Translations under genes and position numbers: made by a program
Shown here: piece after piece, positions 35,672 through 47,100 of the stretch
How the letters are laid out: every line of letters starts with the position of its first letter
Numbering within the stretch: the first letter of the stretch is position 1
Assembly: GCA_030490835.1 (NCBI GenBank)
Contig: CM059971.1
Location: forward strand, 101,684,095-101,748,094
Source: Annona cherimola
Taxonomy: Eukaryota; Streptophyta; Magnoliopsida; Magnoliales; Annonaceae
Direction of reading: 5' to 3'
DNA length: 64,000 bases
The notes under the pieces: generated by a model
Database searches by the model: none
What the model saw: the letters and a program-made list of their open reading frames with translations, nothing else
Told to the model about the DNA's origin: nothing

Positions 35672-36884
35672 TGTTGACACCCCACCATTGGGCCCAAAGA
35701 TAGATAAATTGAAATGGATTCCAAGCCTAAGCAAATTCAAGACAAAAAGGAAGTCCAAGGAAGCTAAACGGGCCCTTCCGCATTCAGCCCACAGAGCAAA
35801 GCTCCACCAAGCCTCGAAGCAGGTTTTTCAACAACCAAGATTCGGCCTACAAGAGCGAAGCTCCTACAGGCCACCTCAACGGACTCCACAAAGCAGCCCA
35901 CCAGACACAGCAAACGGGCATAGCCAAGTTCTAACCCACCAGATCCAGCCTACCAAGCCTCAAAAGCAGGCTTCTCTACAATTTTGGGCCTCCACAATGG
36001 CCCACCCAAAAACAACGGGCTTAGCCAAGCTCAAGTCCACCAAACCCAAGCATATGGACCAAGTCCAAAACCCTTCAAGTGGCCCAAGGCCTACGATCTC
36101 AACCCAAGCTCAAGTATGTGGATCAAGTCCAAGCCTTCAGATGGCCCAAGGCCCATGATCCCAACTCAAGTCCAAGCCCATGGACTAAGTTTATGACCCC
36201 AAGGGGTCCAAAAGCCCACTCTTACATTTATAAAAGGAGGAGCACCCCCCTCATTTGAGGACACTTGGAGAGGCATCTCAAAGGGGAGGATGGGAGTCTG
36301 CAGCAACATCTCAGCGTCCCAGTTTTTCCTGCTCGTCAAGCTCCATGCCTCTCTTCCCATTTTCCCTTTTCCATCTCTCCAATTCTCTCAAATCTTCTTA
36401 TTTTCTCCCTTTTACGCCGTGTAAACCGCCTCGGGTTGGCAGATTTCTCCATATTTGCTTCAACTCGAAAGCCAGAACCCAAACTTTGTACTACTAGTGC
36501 CTTATTTCATTAAACAGGGGCTGATCTCCCTTTAAAGATTAGTGACGACTCCGTTTTTTATTTATTTTTGCGTGCGTGTTTGAGTTAACGCCCCGGCAAG
36601 GCGGGTGCACGCGGGTGCACGGATTCCAGCATAATACTCTGCTGATATGCTGCCGAATTTGTGACTTGATCCGTGTACGGAAAACCCCGTCTTAGCCGTT
36701 ATGCTGCCGAAATCACGGGAAAACACCCATAAGGCCATCCTTTCTAAAAAATGTGAAGTCTAACGCGTTTTACCCCATGTGAATGCAGAAAAACTAAGCC
36801 CGCATTGCTGTTCAACACGATCCAGATTTCCAAGGCCCGAAAAACCATCCCGAGCCCATCGTAGCGTTCGCGGCGGGTGCTACA
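35672..36884 (+). mobile_element. Solo LTR of an LTR retrotransposon
   Basis: The 1213-bp unit starts TGTTGACACCCC and ends GGGTGCTACA, with TG...CA termini. It is flanked on both sides by GTAGC (35667-35671 and 36885-36889), a 5-bp target duplication. A TATA-like TTTATAAAAGGAGG lies near 36227, as in an LTR promoter. No internal retrotransposon genes adjoin it, so the element was lost by recombination between its LTRs. The 156-residue open frame at 35688-36158 (Pro-, Gln- and Lys-rich) lies in the LTR and is not a gene. Confidence 0.9.
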
Positions 36885-36889
36885 GTAGC

Positions 36890-38500
36890 ATACACAATTA
36901 TTTAGAGTCTAATTTCAATGCATCCCAATCATCTAAAATTTTAAAAATATTACAACTTAATATACAAGTTAAATATATTTAAATTAATAATTTTACAAAA
37001 ATTTTAAAATAAATTTTGTATCTAAATGCATTGAAATTTCTATATATGTGATGCATTAAAACATTACTCAATTATTTATGAGACAGCAAGTTGAATTGGC
37101 TTCTGCCCTATTCCTTATAAAAAGGCTTATTACTATTATCGGGGAGTTTGGTAATGAGCACGATGTGTTGGCATGACTTCTTTTTTTTAATTAATACATA
37201 TTTTTCATAATAATTTGATATTTTAACTGTTTAACAATCTTATTTTTTCAATTTTGTCTATCTATTTTAATCATTTTTCTCATAATTATCTTATTTTTTC
37301 AATTTTATTTTTATTATACGCCCACTTTTTAAAATATTAATCTTTTTTTTTTACTTCCCGCACTTTCCTATTATAACCACATATAAATTATAAATGGAAA
37401 AATACGAGAATTTAAAAGAAATATATTAAAAATGAGCAAAACATGTGATTATTTATTTAAAATTGAGAAAAGTTTTTTAGAAAACGAAATTTTTTATTAA
37501 ATCCTCATCCTACTTATTCAAAACTTTCATGTTCCTAAAAGCACATTTCTCATTTCCAGAAAAAATAACTTATTTTTTAATGTTCATATTTTTTGTCATT
37601 CTTAACACACAAAAATACCTTTGAAAACTTTTCTTGTTATTAATATATAATAATAATTTTTCATCTTATATTTTTCATCCCATCATCATCTCATCTAAGT
37701 CCTTAAAATTAGGTAAAATGGCAAAACTCAGTATATGAATTAAATACACTTAGTAAATATATATGAAGATAAACTAAAAAATGTAACTAATTGTAAAAAT
37801 AAATTAATAAATAAATAATTACAAAACATGTTTTAGTAAGTCTATTTAATTCATATACGAAGTTTGCTATTTCATAACGCTTTTACATATTTATTTGTTT
37901 AAAATTAAGTTTTTAAGGAGTGAAAAATGACTTAAATGCCCTTGAAATTGATGATTTTTAAAAAATAAAAAATAAACATGTAAAGCATTGTAAAATGTCA
38001 AAACTTGGTGTGTGAATTAAATGCACTTAGTAAAACATGTATATGAAGAGAAAATCAAAAAATATACTTAATTATAAAAATAAACAAATGATATGTTGTA
38101 GTCTAAAATATACATAATAATGTATATAATTGAGCTTCTTATATATATATATATATATATATTTCCCAATCTAGAAATATAAGAGAAAACATTTTTTTTG
38201 CAAAAATGTTACAATTTCACAATTTAGATTCTTTTTATCTAGAAATCATATTTTTACTGATAAACGTAAATGAAGGCTAGTTTCAGAGGTTCAGAAAGCT
38301 AGTAGTTTTCAAGGTTCGCCCCCCAAGCAACCATTAGTGTTAATCCAAGATGCCTAATGAGAATTCTACTATTCTTGAGGACAAATTGCGTCATTTTAGA
38401 TCCGCAATTAAAGGGAAAAACATTTTGGGTAATGATTGAGTGTACTGAGCCTAAGTGTGTTTTGAGTTTTTTTTTAAAAAATAATTGGGCATATTCCGCT
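36890..38500. other. AT-rich stretch with foldback remnants
   Basis: The inverted words TTTCAATGCATC (near 36908) and TGCATTGAAATT (near 37028) mark a small element related to the one at 52795-53112. Between 37690 and 38060 are worn foldback cores (AATTAAATACACTTAGTAAA twice). An AT dinucleotide run lies at 38141-38162. No gene was recognised. Confidence 0.5.
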
Positions 38501-38503
38501 TCA

Positions 38504-38848
38504 AGTGTATTTGGAAAGTGATAAAAATTTTTAAAAAAAATATTTTGAGGTTTTAGTTTACCTAAAAATCTTTTTAAACTAAATTTTTTAATTTTTTTTT
38601 CACTTTTCACAACTATCATTATTTTTTAAATTATTTCTTTGTATTTTTTTATGTAATCACGTTTTTTCAATCATTTTTACAAAATTACCTATGTAACTAA
38701 TCTAACTATTTTAACTTTAAGATGTGATCCTATTATTTTTATTACTTCTCATCATTATCCCATATTATATACATCATTTCTCTTGTTTTAAAAACTTTTA
38801 TAACAAAAATTTTTCATCAAAGATTTTATAACTTTCCCAAACAAACCC
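38504..38848 (+). repeat. MITE family A copy, lengthened
   Basis: It starts AAGTGTATTTGGAAAGTG and ends CCCAAACAAACCC. The family landmarks CACAACTATCATTATTTTTT and CATCATTATCCCATATTA are in order. Confidence 0.75.
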
Positions 38849-39898
38849 TTGATATAAAACTTTTATGAATAGTTATATAGAAATGATTTAAAAGTAATAT
38901 AGTTATATTAAAAATATGAAAAAATAATTAAAAATATGATAATTGTGGATGATGAAAAGTTTTAGATAGAAAAATGTTAGTTTAAAAAGTTTTTTTGTCC
39001 ACAATCTTCGTATAAAAGTTTTTAATTAAAACTTTTCAATATAAAAATTTTCACTATCTATAATTATTTATTCACATATTCCTATATAACTATCATATTT
39101 TTAATAATTTGACACAACTATTATATAACTAATCTATTTATTTTAACTTTATTTTTTTTACTCATCATTATTATCTGTATTATATTGCATCGTTTTTTCT
39201 TATTTCAAAATTTTTTACACAAGAAAACTTTTCATTGAAAATTTTTATAATTTCCCAACACACATCTTTAAATTTATATGTCTCCTCAAGTATTTAGTTT
39301 GTATGTAAAATTGATTATTTCGATATGTTTTCATGCATACATGTATTTAATTTGCAAATTAAAGTTTATTACTTTTATATTTTGTATATATTTTTAACTT
39401 TTCCAAACACACCGTTGATATAAAAAGTTTTATGGATAGTTATGTAGAATGGTTTATAAGTAACATAGTTATATTAAAAATACGAAAAATAATTAAAAAT
39501 ATGATAGTTGTAGATAATGAAAAGTTTTAGATGAAGAATGTTAGTTTGAAAGTTTTTTAATCCAAACATGATCTGCATATAAAAGTTTTCAATTAAAAAT
39601 TTTCAATGTAAAATTTTCACTGTTTTAACTATTCTATTTTTAATTATTTATTCATATATTCTTATACAACTATCATATTTTTTAATAATTTGAAACAACT
39701 ATTTATACAACTAATCTATTTATTTTAACTTTATTTTTTAATCGCCATTATTACCTACTTCATTCTTTAAATTTTTTTATCTCCTCATATATTTAGTTTG
39801 TATATAAAATTGATTATTTCTATATGTTTTCGTGTCTACATGTATTTAATTTGTAGATTAAAGTTTAATATATTTATACTTTGTATATATTTTTAACT
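38833..39898. repeat. Tandem segmental duplication containing MITE family A sequence
   Basis: Segment 38833-39398 is repeated as 39399-39898. Both begin with CCAAACA(A/C)AC and TTGATATAAAA. Both contain AAAATATGAT(A/)TTGT and end with TTTGTATATATTTTTAAC after CATGTATTTAATTTG. The second copy is about 66 bp shorter. Confidence 0.8.
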
Positions 39899-40571
39899 AG
39901 AAATATATAAAACTTAAAATTGCCAAATTGCTATATATAAAAGTACATGGGAGCCCACATTTAAAAAATGAAATGAAAAATAAAAAATAAAAAGATCAAA
40001 ACATCTAGGTACATTGAATCAATACCCAAAGAAATTTTGCTGTTTGTTAAATAATTTCAAGGATAATGTTATGCACAAACCTCTTATGCAATGGGTTAAA
40101 CAAGAATGAACTCCTAGAGTGTATTTGTTTTGAAGAGAATGGAAATGAGGTAATAAAAATGCAAAAGTCAACATTTTCAAGGTCCAATTTTTTAATTTTT
40201 CTTATATTTTAATTATTTTTTCACATATTTCATTCAAATACCCTATCTACATTCAAATGGACTTTTTATTCCAAAACTCAAAAAAATGGAGATAATTTGG
40301 TATTGAAGGGATGATAAGTTAGCTTAAATTTTGAATTACATTTTAGATTTTGTTAATTGATTTAAAATCATTAAAAAATATTTTATGAACGTATTAATCG
40401 GGGGAGAGAATAGAGATATATTTGGAAAGCTGGAATGATCCAACAGTGTAGAGTTGTGGGTACCGTTTGGTGAGAGTCAGTCCAACTCTCTTTCCTAAAA
40501 ATGCAACTTCCCAAGATTTATCCCCAAAATCCATTTACTAATTACTACTATATCTTTCTTTTATTAAATAT
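39899..40571. other. AT-rich intergenic stretch, no gene seen
   Basis: No open frame of 60 codons and no recognised repeat ends. Confidence 0.45.
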
Positions 40572-41134
40572 AGGGTTCCGTTTTTATGTAACCGAGTTAC
40601 ATAGAAGTAGATCTATGTAACCCTTTTAAAATTTAAAATTTTAATCTTTGATGGAAAAGTCAATCTATTCATTATATTTAACATAATTTGTTTTATTTAA
40701 TGAATCAAGTTTCGTCCCAATCAAGTATGTTTATGGGACACATTTGTTAAAAAATGTATATATTCACGTGTAAATTATGAAAAATGCTAAAATATCAATT
40801 TTAAAGTAGTATTTTCAACATCTAAACTATCCAAAATATCATTTCTATGCGAATAAATGATTTTATAAAATATTATTATATTCTAATATATTTGTAAATA
40901 GATCTAAGTATTTTTCATAATTTACACACGAATATATATACTTTTGAACAAATGTTGCCCATAAACATACTTGATTTGGATGAAACTTGGTCTTCTATAT
41001 AAATAAATGATGTTAAATAAAATGAATGGATTGGGTTTTCTATTAAGAATCAAAATCTTAAGTTTTAATGGGGTAATATGGGTTCGCTTCTATGTGACCG
41101 GGTTATATAGAAGTGAGACTGATATAGAGCTGTT
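40572..41134. repeat. Foldback element with terminal hairpins
   Basis: The ends TATGTAACCGAGTTACATAG and the inverse of TATGTGACCGGGTTATATAG mark long inverted arms that continue through AAAATTTTAATCTTTGATGG and its inverse relative. Each terminus can itself form a small hairpin (TATGTAAC with GTTACATA). The arms meet near 40850. It encodes nothing. Confidence 0.75.
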
Positions 41135-41510
41135 CCGGTGCAACGCCACTGCACCAGAACGACGATACATTTGCCCAAAAATAGGCCCTATGTATATTAA
41201 AATACAATGAAACTTCATACAGCCATTTATTTGTATATGAATTTTATGGAAAATGGTTTACATGTTGAAAAAACCACTTTCAAATTGTTATTTACATTAA
41301 ACTATTTTATTATGTTGAATTTACCCTATTTTCGGATGAGGTCCATACACATATCGAATTGGGATGAAAATTAATATGATAATAGAATATATTATTCTAA
41401 ATACAATGGATGAAGTAGCTTATAATTTTATTATCATATGGGGCCAAGTGCAGTGGTAGCACTGTAATTACAGTACAGTACTGCTGCACTTGAAAAAATT
41501 TCTCTCTCAA
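41135..41510. repeat. Possible foldback element with hairpin ends
   Basis: The left end holds GGTGCAACGCCACTGCACC (near 41137) and the right end AGTGCAGTGG with a matching CTGCACTT (near 41448-41490). The body is AT-rich and non-coding. It directly abuts the element at 40572-41134. Confidence 0.45.
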
Positions 41511-41772
41511 AAATATATAAATATAAAGTAACCAAACTTTTCCTTTTGACATTCCATATTCAATCTTTCATTTCTATAGTATCAAAGGAATCATTGGCGA
41601 AAAATTAATAAATATCTTCAACGATGAGCAGCTTGAGATGCCCAACGATGGTCTAATACAGCCGTTTGGATTCTATTAGGGTTCCTATGTGCACAGAAAA
41701 ATAGGATGAGAATGCATTGGTGTGCACTAAGAATGAGAAAAATAGTAAAAGAAATATAAAAAGTTATATATA

Positions 41773-42053
41773 GGGTGTATTTGGGAATGAATAAAATTTT
41801 TGATGAAAAGTTATAGAGATGAGAAGTTGCCAAATGATGTGATATGATATGGGTAATGATGAGGAATAAATAGGATAAAGTTGAAATAGATAGGTTAGTT
41901 GTGTTGGTAGTTGTGTAGAAATGATTGAAAAGTAGGGTAGTTGTATAGAAAAATATGAAGAAATGATTAAAAAATAGGGTAGTTGTGGAGAGTGAAAAGT
42001 TTTAGATTGAAAAATTTTAACTTGACAACTTCTTGTTGTTATCAAACACACCC
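41773..42053 (-). repeat. MITE family A copy, best preserved
   Basis: It starts GGGTGTATTTGGGAATGA and ends ATCAAACACACCC, 281 bp. All landmarks are present: GGGTAATGATGAGGAATAAA, ATAGATAGGTTAGTTGTG, AATGATTGAAAAGTAGGGTA and AGGGTAGTTGTGGAGAGTG. Flanking bases are ATA on both sides, a possible 3-bp target duplication. Confidence 0.9.
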
Positions 42054-42129
42054 ATAATATAGATAATTTTAGAGTAGTATAAAAAATGTAAAAAATTATA
42101 CTGAAAAATCAAAAAAAAAAAAAAAAAAA

Positions 42130-44104
42130 ATCGTGAGAACGGTGAATCCTGTCCCATTTAAGCATCCTGCAGGGTTCGTGTTCCCGCGGAGAGCACATCC
42201 ACGGTCTTGACCGGCGACGTGTTCCGACGCTTGTTCCGACAGGCGGTTGACGTGTTCCGATGATGCGACTCTCGTCTTCCGGCGCTTGGATTGCACGCTA
42301 CTGCCCGTACCGACTGTCTTGCCTTTCTCACGACGACAAAATTCTCGCGGATTTGCTTGTATGTTGGTATTTTTTTGAACGTGGACCGTCCGTTTCACGC
42401 GAGCAACCCCCCACGTTCGAGGAACCTGCCCTGACCCATATCGGGACCGTGCAATCGACACATCCGCCGTTCACGTGGTCATCCTATCCCAATAGAGATA
42501 AACGACATAATACAGACCGTTCGTTAATCTCTTGAAACTTTCAAATCTACTAGTGCCATTGGAGTTCGTACCGTTGAACAGACTCGGGGCGCACGTTTGC
42601 CCGTCGCCGTCGCGCATGAAAACAATCAAACGCGCCAACAACTGCGATTGGGGAATATGCGGGCCCCGCACTCTCGCTTATCTGGTTGAACAAATAATCC
42701 AAAAGATGCCTGCACCCGGGTGCATTCAGCCTCAACGCACCCGGGTGCACTGCACCTATTTTTTTTTGAAAATTTTTTTATGAAGCTGTTAATATAGGTT
42801 TATTTAACATATGTATTAATTTTTACTATTTTTGGAGATTTTTAGATATTTTTTTTAGATTTTTAAAAATCAGTGGCATTTTTCGTAATTTTAAATTACC
42901 GAAAATGCCACTGATTTTTAAAAATCTAAAAAAAATATCTAAAAGTCTCCAAAAATAGTAAAAATTGATACATATGTTAAATAAACCTAGATTAACCATT
43001 GTATACAAAAAATTTCAAAAAAAAATAAAAAAAAATAGGTGAAGTGCACCCGGGTGCGTTGAGGCTAAATGCACCCGGGTGCACTGAATTGCGCTCCGTT
43101 TTTCTTGCACCGTAGAAAGTTAGAAAGTGGGCCAGCAATACTTTACGGCCAGACATGACGTAAGTTTTCACATCCTCAAAAAGATTTCGGCCGTCCGATG
43201 TTCGCGCTATGAGCCCACCCACAAACGAAAAAAGGGTAAGATAGGGATTGCCAAGCCGCTGAGCTATCCTCCTTCGGCGGGGTCCGCATGCGGAAAACAT
43301 CGTGGAAACGTGCTGGCGTAGAAAGTAAACGGTACGGACGCCACGCGTGGGGGATGATCTGATCCGTTCCGTTGCGTGGTCGTCCTTCCTTTCTAGCTTC
43401 TCCTACAACTGATGTAGGAGAGAGGCATTGGGCTGTCTCGCCCGCTGCCTGCAGCGCGTATTGACATTTGAAGACCGTATGAACATGGTAGCCGGAAGAT
43501 CGTCGCAAATCCAGGGGAAATTTCTGCGATCGATGTGTCGGAAAAACACGTGTCGGGCGTCCATGCTGTGGTTCGAGACCAAAGGCGTGCGAATCTGCAT
43601 CAATCCTCATCCGTATTGAAGAAGATGCGAATTCAAAGAGCAGCAGCGAAGGGCGCGAATCGAGAAGGCTGATGCAGGGCAGGGCGGGCGAAAACGCCCC
43701 GCAACGCAACGCGCCGCATCACCGTCGGATGAGTCTCCCGTCCGTTACAGACATGAAGATCGCGAATTCCTATACAGAAAAAATCTGACTCGCCAACCTT
43801 CCCCGCTCCCTTTGAATTCAACTCGGTGAGAAAATAAAAATCCCATCAAAACGGACCAATAAAAGTGTAGACCAGCCCCGGCCCCAGAAAAAAAAAAGAA
43901 AAAAAAGCTGAAACAAAACCCACCCCTGCATTTTTTTCTTTCAAAAAAAAAAAAAAAAAAAAAAAAAGAAACTCCCTCCCTCCCTCCCTCCCTCTGCGTT
44001 AGAGAAAACCAAGATAGAAGAAGAAGAAGAAGTAGTTCGTCTTCTAGGGTCCTGATCCGTTCCTGAAATTAAGGTTTTGCGGCGGTGGGCCACCCCATCT
44101 TGAC
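42130..44104. other. CpG-rich upstream region of the DUF630/DUF632 gene
   Basis: 42130-42700 and 43085-43870 are GC-balanced and rich in CG dinucleotides, unlike the rest of the intergenic DNA. A foldback element separates the two blocks. The leader near the gene has a poly-A tract (43942-43967), a CCCT repeat (43972-43994) and a GAA repeat (44015-44032). Open frames of 60-177 residues on both strands have no recognised domains and overlap each other. Confidence 0.5.
42711..43084. repeat. Near-perfect foldback element capped by doubled palindromes
   Basis: Each end carries two copies of the palindrome GCACCCGGGTGC (42712-42723, 42737-42748, 43046-43057, 43071-43082), separated by the inverted words AGCCTCAAC and GTTGAGGCT. 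The arms of about 185 bp are almost identical in inverse, meeting at AAATCAGTGGCATTTTTCGT and its complement around 42897. The core words TAGGTTTATTTAACATATGT and TTTTTACTATTTTTGGAGA recur in the other foldbacks of this window. High arm identity suggests a young insertion. Confidence 0.9.
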
Positions 44105-47100
44105 ATGGGCTGTGGCGGTTCCAAAGTAGACGATCAACCGCTGGTGAACCTGTGCAGAGAAAGGAAGGAACTGATCAGAGACGCTGCCGACCGCCGATAC
44201 GCCCTCGCCGCCGCTCACGTCGCCTACTTTCGTGCACTCTCCGGCATCGGCCACGCCCTTCATCGCTTCGTCAACGAAGAGCTCACGGTCCTGCCTCCTT
44301 CTTCTTCGTCCTCTCCCTCCTCGCCCGTTCTCACCCTCCCGCCCTCCAAAGGCAAATCTTCCCCATCTTCCACCTCGATTTCCCACTCTGTTTCGCAGCA
44401 CGACTCGCCTCACGACTCCCACGACTCCCACCTGCATTTGCATTCGCATTCCGATTCGGAGGATTCGCACTTGCATTTCGATTCGGGATCCTTATCGGAG
44501 CACTCGGAGGTAGACGCCGGCAGTGGACCGTCAAGCCCCCCGTACCAGCCACCGACGACGAATTACTATTACATGCGGTCATCGACGGCAATCCCGGCGG
44601 TGGTGTACGAACAGCCGGAGCCGCCGCCGCCGGACCCGTCGTATGGATGGTCAGCTGGATACTTTGGGTATCCGCCGATGGGGCCAGGAGCATACGATCC
44701 ACCTTATTACAATGCACCACGAAGCCCGGAAAGGGCTCCGATGCCTCCGCCACCACCCCCGCCGCCTGAGGGCTCAGCTTGGGATTTCCTGAATCCTTTT
44801 GGTTCTTTCGAAAATGGATATCCTGGATATGGGTATGCGAATCCTCCTGTGAGGTATGGTTCTAGTTCTAGCATTAGTAGTCCGGATTCGGCCCAAGTGA
44901 GAGAGCGAGAGGGGATTCCAGATTTGGAAGATGAAACGGATCAGGAGCCTATAAAGCCTGCTGTCAAAGAGATGAAAAAAGAGAAGAAGTTGGCGGAAGA
45001 TTCAGGCAGTGGGCCTGGGGAAGGAACTTCAAAGACAGAGCCAGAAGCAATGGCGAATAACAGGGCTGCTAATTTAGCGTCCGAGAAGGAGATTAAGAGT
45101 AGTCCTGGGAGCAGGGAGTCGAAAAGTATTGCTGATGACGGGTCTGCTAGGAAGAAAGGAGTGACCTTCGAGTTCGAACCTCAGGCTGCTGGAGATAGCA
45201 CCGGGCTGCCACCAGTGAGTAGTACAACTTCATTATCCACTCCACATCTCGTTCGGGATATTCGAGAGGGCACGCGAGACATTCAAGATGTGGTGAATGA
45301 AATCAAGGATCAGTTCGAAACAGCGATGGGTTTTGGTAAGGAGGTTTCAATGATGCTAGAAGCAGGCAAATTGCAATATAGGCGGAGTAATACCTTTTGG
45401 GAAGGTATGGTGATTTGCCATGGCTGATTATAAATTGAAGTTATTGCTTTCTGTACTTCATGTTGCCTTTGCTGTGTTTCCAAAATTCACACACCGTCCA
45501 ACAGTAATCTCTTGCAGGTTGTCTGATGTTGTGGTTCCCTCGGCTGTGAAATCTTCAGAGTCTTTAACTAAAAGGTCAAAGCAAGCTGCAAGCATTTCGA
45601 ACATGACCAACATCCGGACTACGGCTATGAAGTCTGGGAGCCTGTCTTTAACCCTGGAGAAGCTTTATGCCTGGGAGAAGAAGCTTTATAAGGAAGTTAA
45701 GGTATTCTGCTGATGCTTTTTCCTGAACACTTCATAAAATGGTGGTTACTATCATTCAATCTCTTCCTAGTACATCTAGTTGGACTATCGGTGGAATTGT
45801 TTTTATTCAAATGATTAGGCAATCCAGTTAACACTGGAGATTTTCCTAAACTGTTCGCTGATGGTTTTTTTGTTGATGTCATCTATTAGTTCATTGGAAA
45901 TAGTATACCACAGATCAAAGTGTAAAACTCTTCTCGAAGTGTGAAATTTGAATTAATGGACAGCGCCTCTGATTACAATGACTTGAAAGACACTGACGAA
46001 TTTCAAGAAATTCTGCTGCATATCAGCATGCTTTATGCAGTGATGTATGGTTGTATTGGTTGTTAGCAAGAAAGCAAGTGCGGTTTTAGAGAAGTCATAT
46101 GGTCATAGGTACAACTTTAAGCAGGCTGCTACAGAAATTTGAGTCAGAATTGGGAGCACTTCAGGAAAGAGCTACCTGTGGGAGCTTGGAAGTTTCTTTT
46201 TGATTTTCTGGTTGTTGTGTTTGCTGTTGATTTGGATGATTAGATGATGATGATGTAATAGGAGATTGCCAGTCTCCAGAACAGATAAATGAGGTAGGTT
46301 TGTGTCATGAGGGCACCTGTCCTGCTTTCCATCAAATTTCTGCTGCTACTTTCCCATGAATCCTGACTTCCCTAATAGCACAATGGTAGAACATGGACCG
46401 TTGCTTACAAGATAATGAGACCACAAAAAACTTTGAGTCAAAACTTCTGAAGCATCAGATGGGTGGGTTATTATAAACATGATTCTTGATGTTGTGATTC
46501 TTGCAATAACAATACTAATAAAAATGACTTTATTCATTACTAAGAAGTCCTTTCAAGGGCCTCTATTCTCTTGGTTGTGCCAGCTTTGGCACAGATGACA
46601 GACTCAGAATCCATCTGGCATCTGCTTTGGTGTTCGTCGAGGTAAAATCATATGCACATGGTCAATTGCATTGCATTTCATTCATTTTATTTTTTTGGTG
46701 GGAGTTTATTCTTTGCCCTAAAGTTTGGGAGCCTAAAGTGTAGCAAACTTTTCTTTCATTTATAATCAGCCTTAAGGATAGGAGGTGGTAAGGTTTTGTC
46801 TAAGAGAACAATCTGCAGTAACTTTTTGTCTGAGGTTTAGCTTTAGAATTGTGGCTATGAAAGATTGACATTCAGTTTCCATACTACTATGTTCGCTTCT
46901 GTTTGCTTCTATCAATTGTTTGGCGTGTCGAATGTTGCCTGCGTTGTTTTATGTTGTTTTCTTCTCAGGATTTTACTTGTCTTGGTACTTCTCAGTTCCA
47001 GAGAAATTCTTGTTTAATTTGTTCAGGTGCTTGTGCTAATTTTAGGATGAAGAAAAGCTGCGGATAATTTATGAAAAGCAGTGCAGGCGTCTGAAAATTT

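Noticed and set aside
35688..36158. 156-residue Pro/Gln/Lys-rich open frame
   Set aside because: It lies wholly inside a solo LTR with a clear target duplication. The composition comes from LTR repeats.
42711..43084. CRISPR-like array of four GCACCCGGGTGC repeats
   Set aside because: The repeats are two inverted pairs at the ends of a foldback element, not regularly spaced direct repeats. The host is a plant.
43176..43709. 177-residue minus-strand open frame upstream of the DUF630/DUF632 gene
   Set aside because: No recognisable domain, and it overlaps other frames of similar length in a CpG-rich promoter zone.
44152..44769. 205-residue plus-strand open frame
   Set aside because: It is a shadow of exon 1 of the DUF630/DUF632 gene in another frame.
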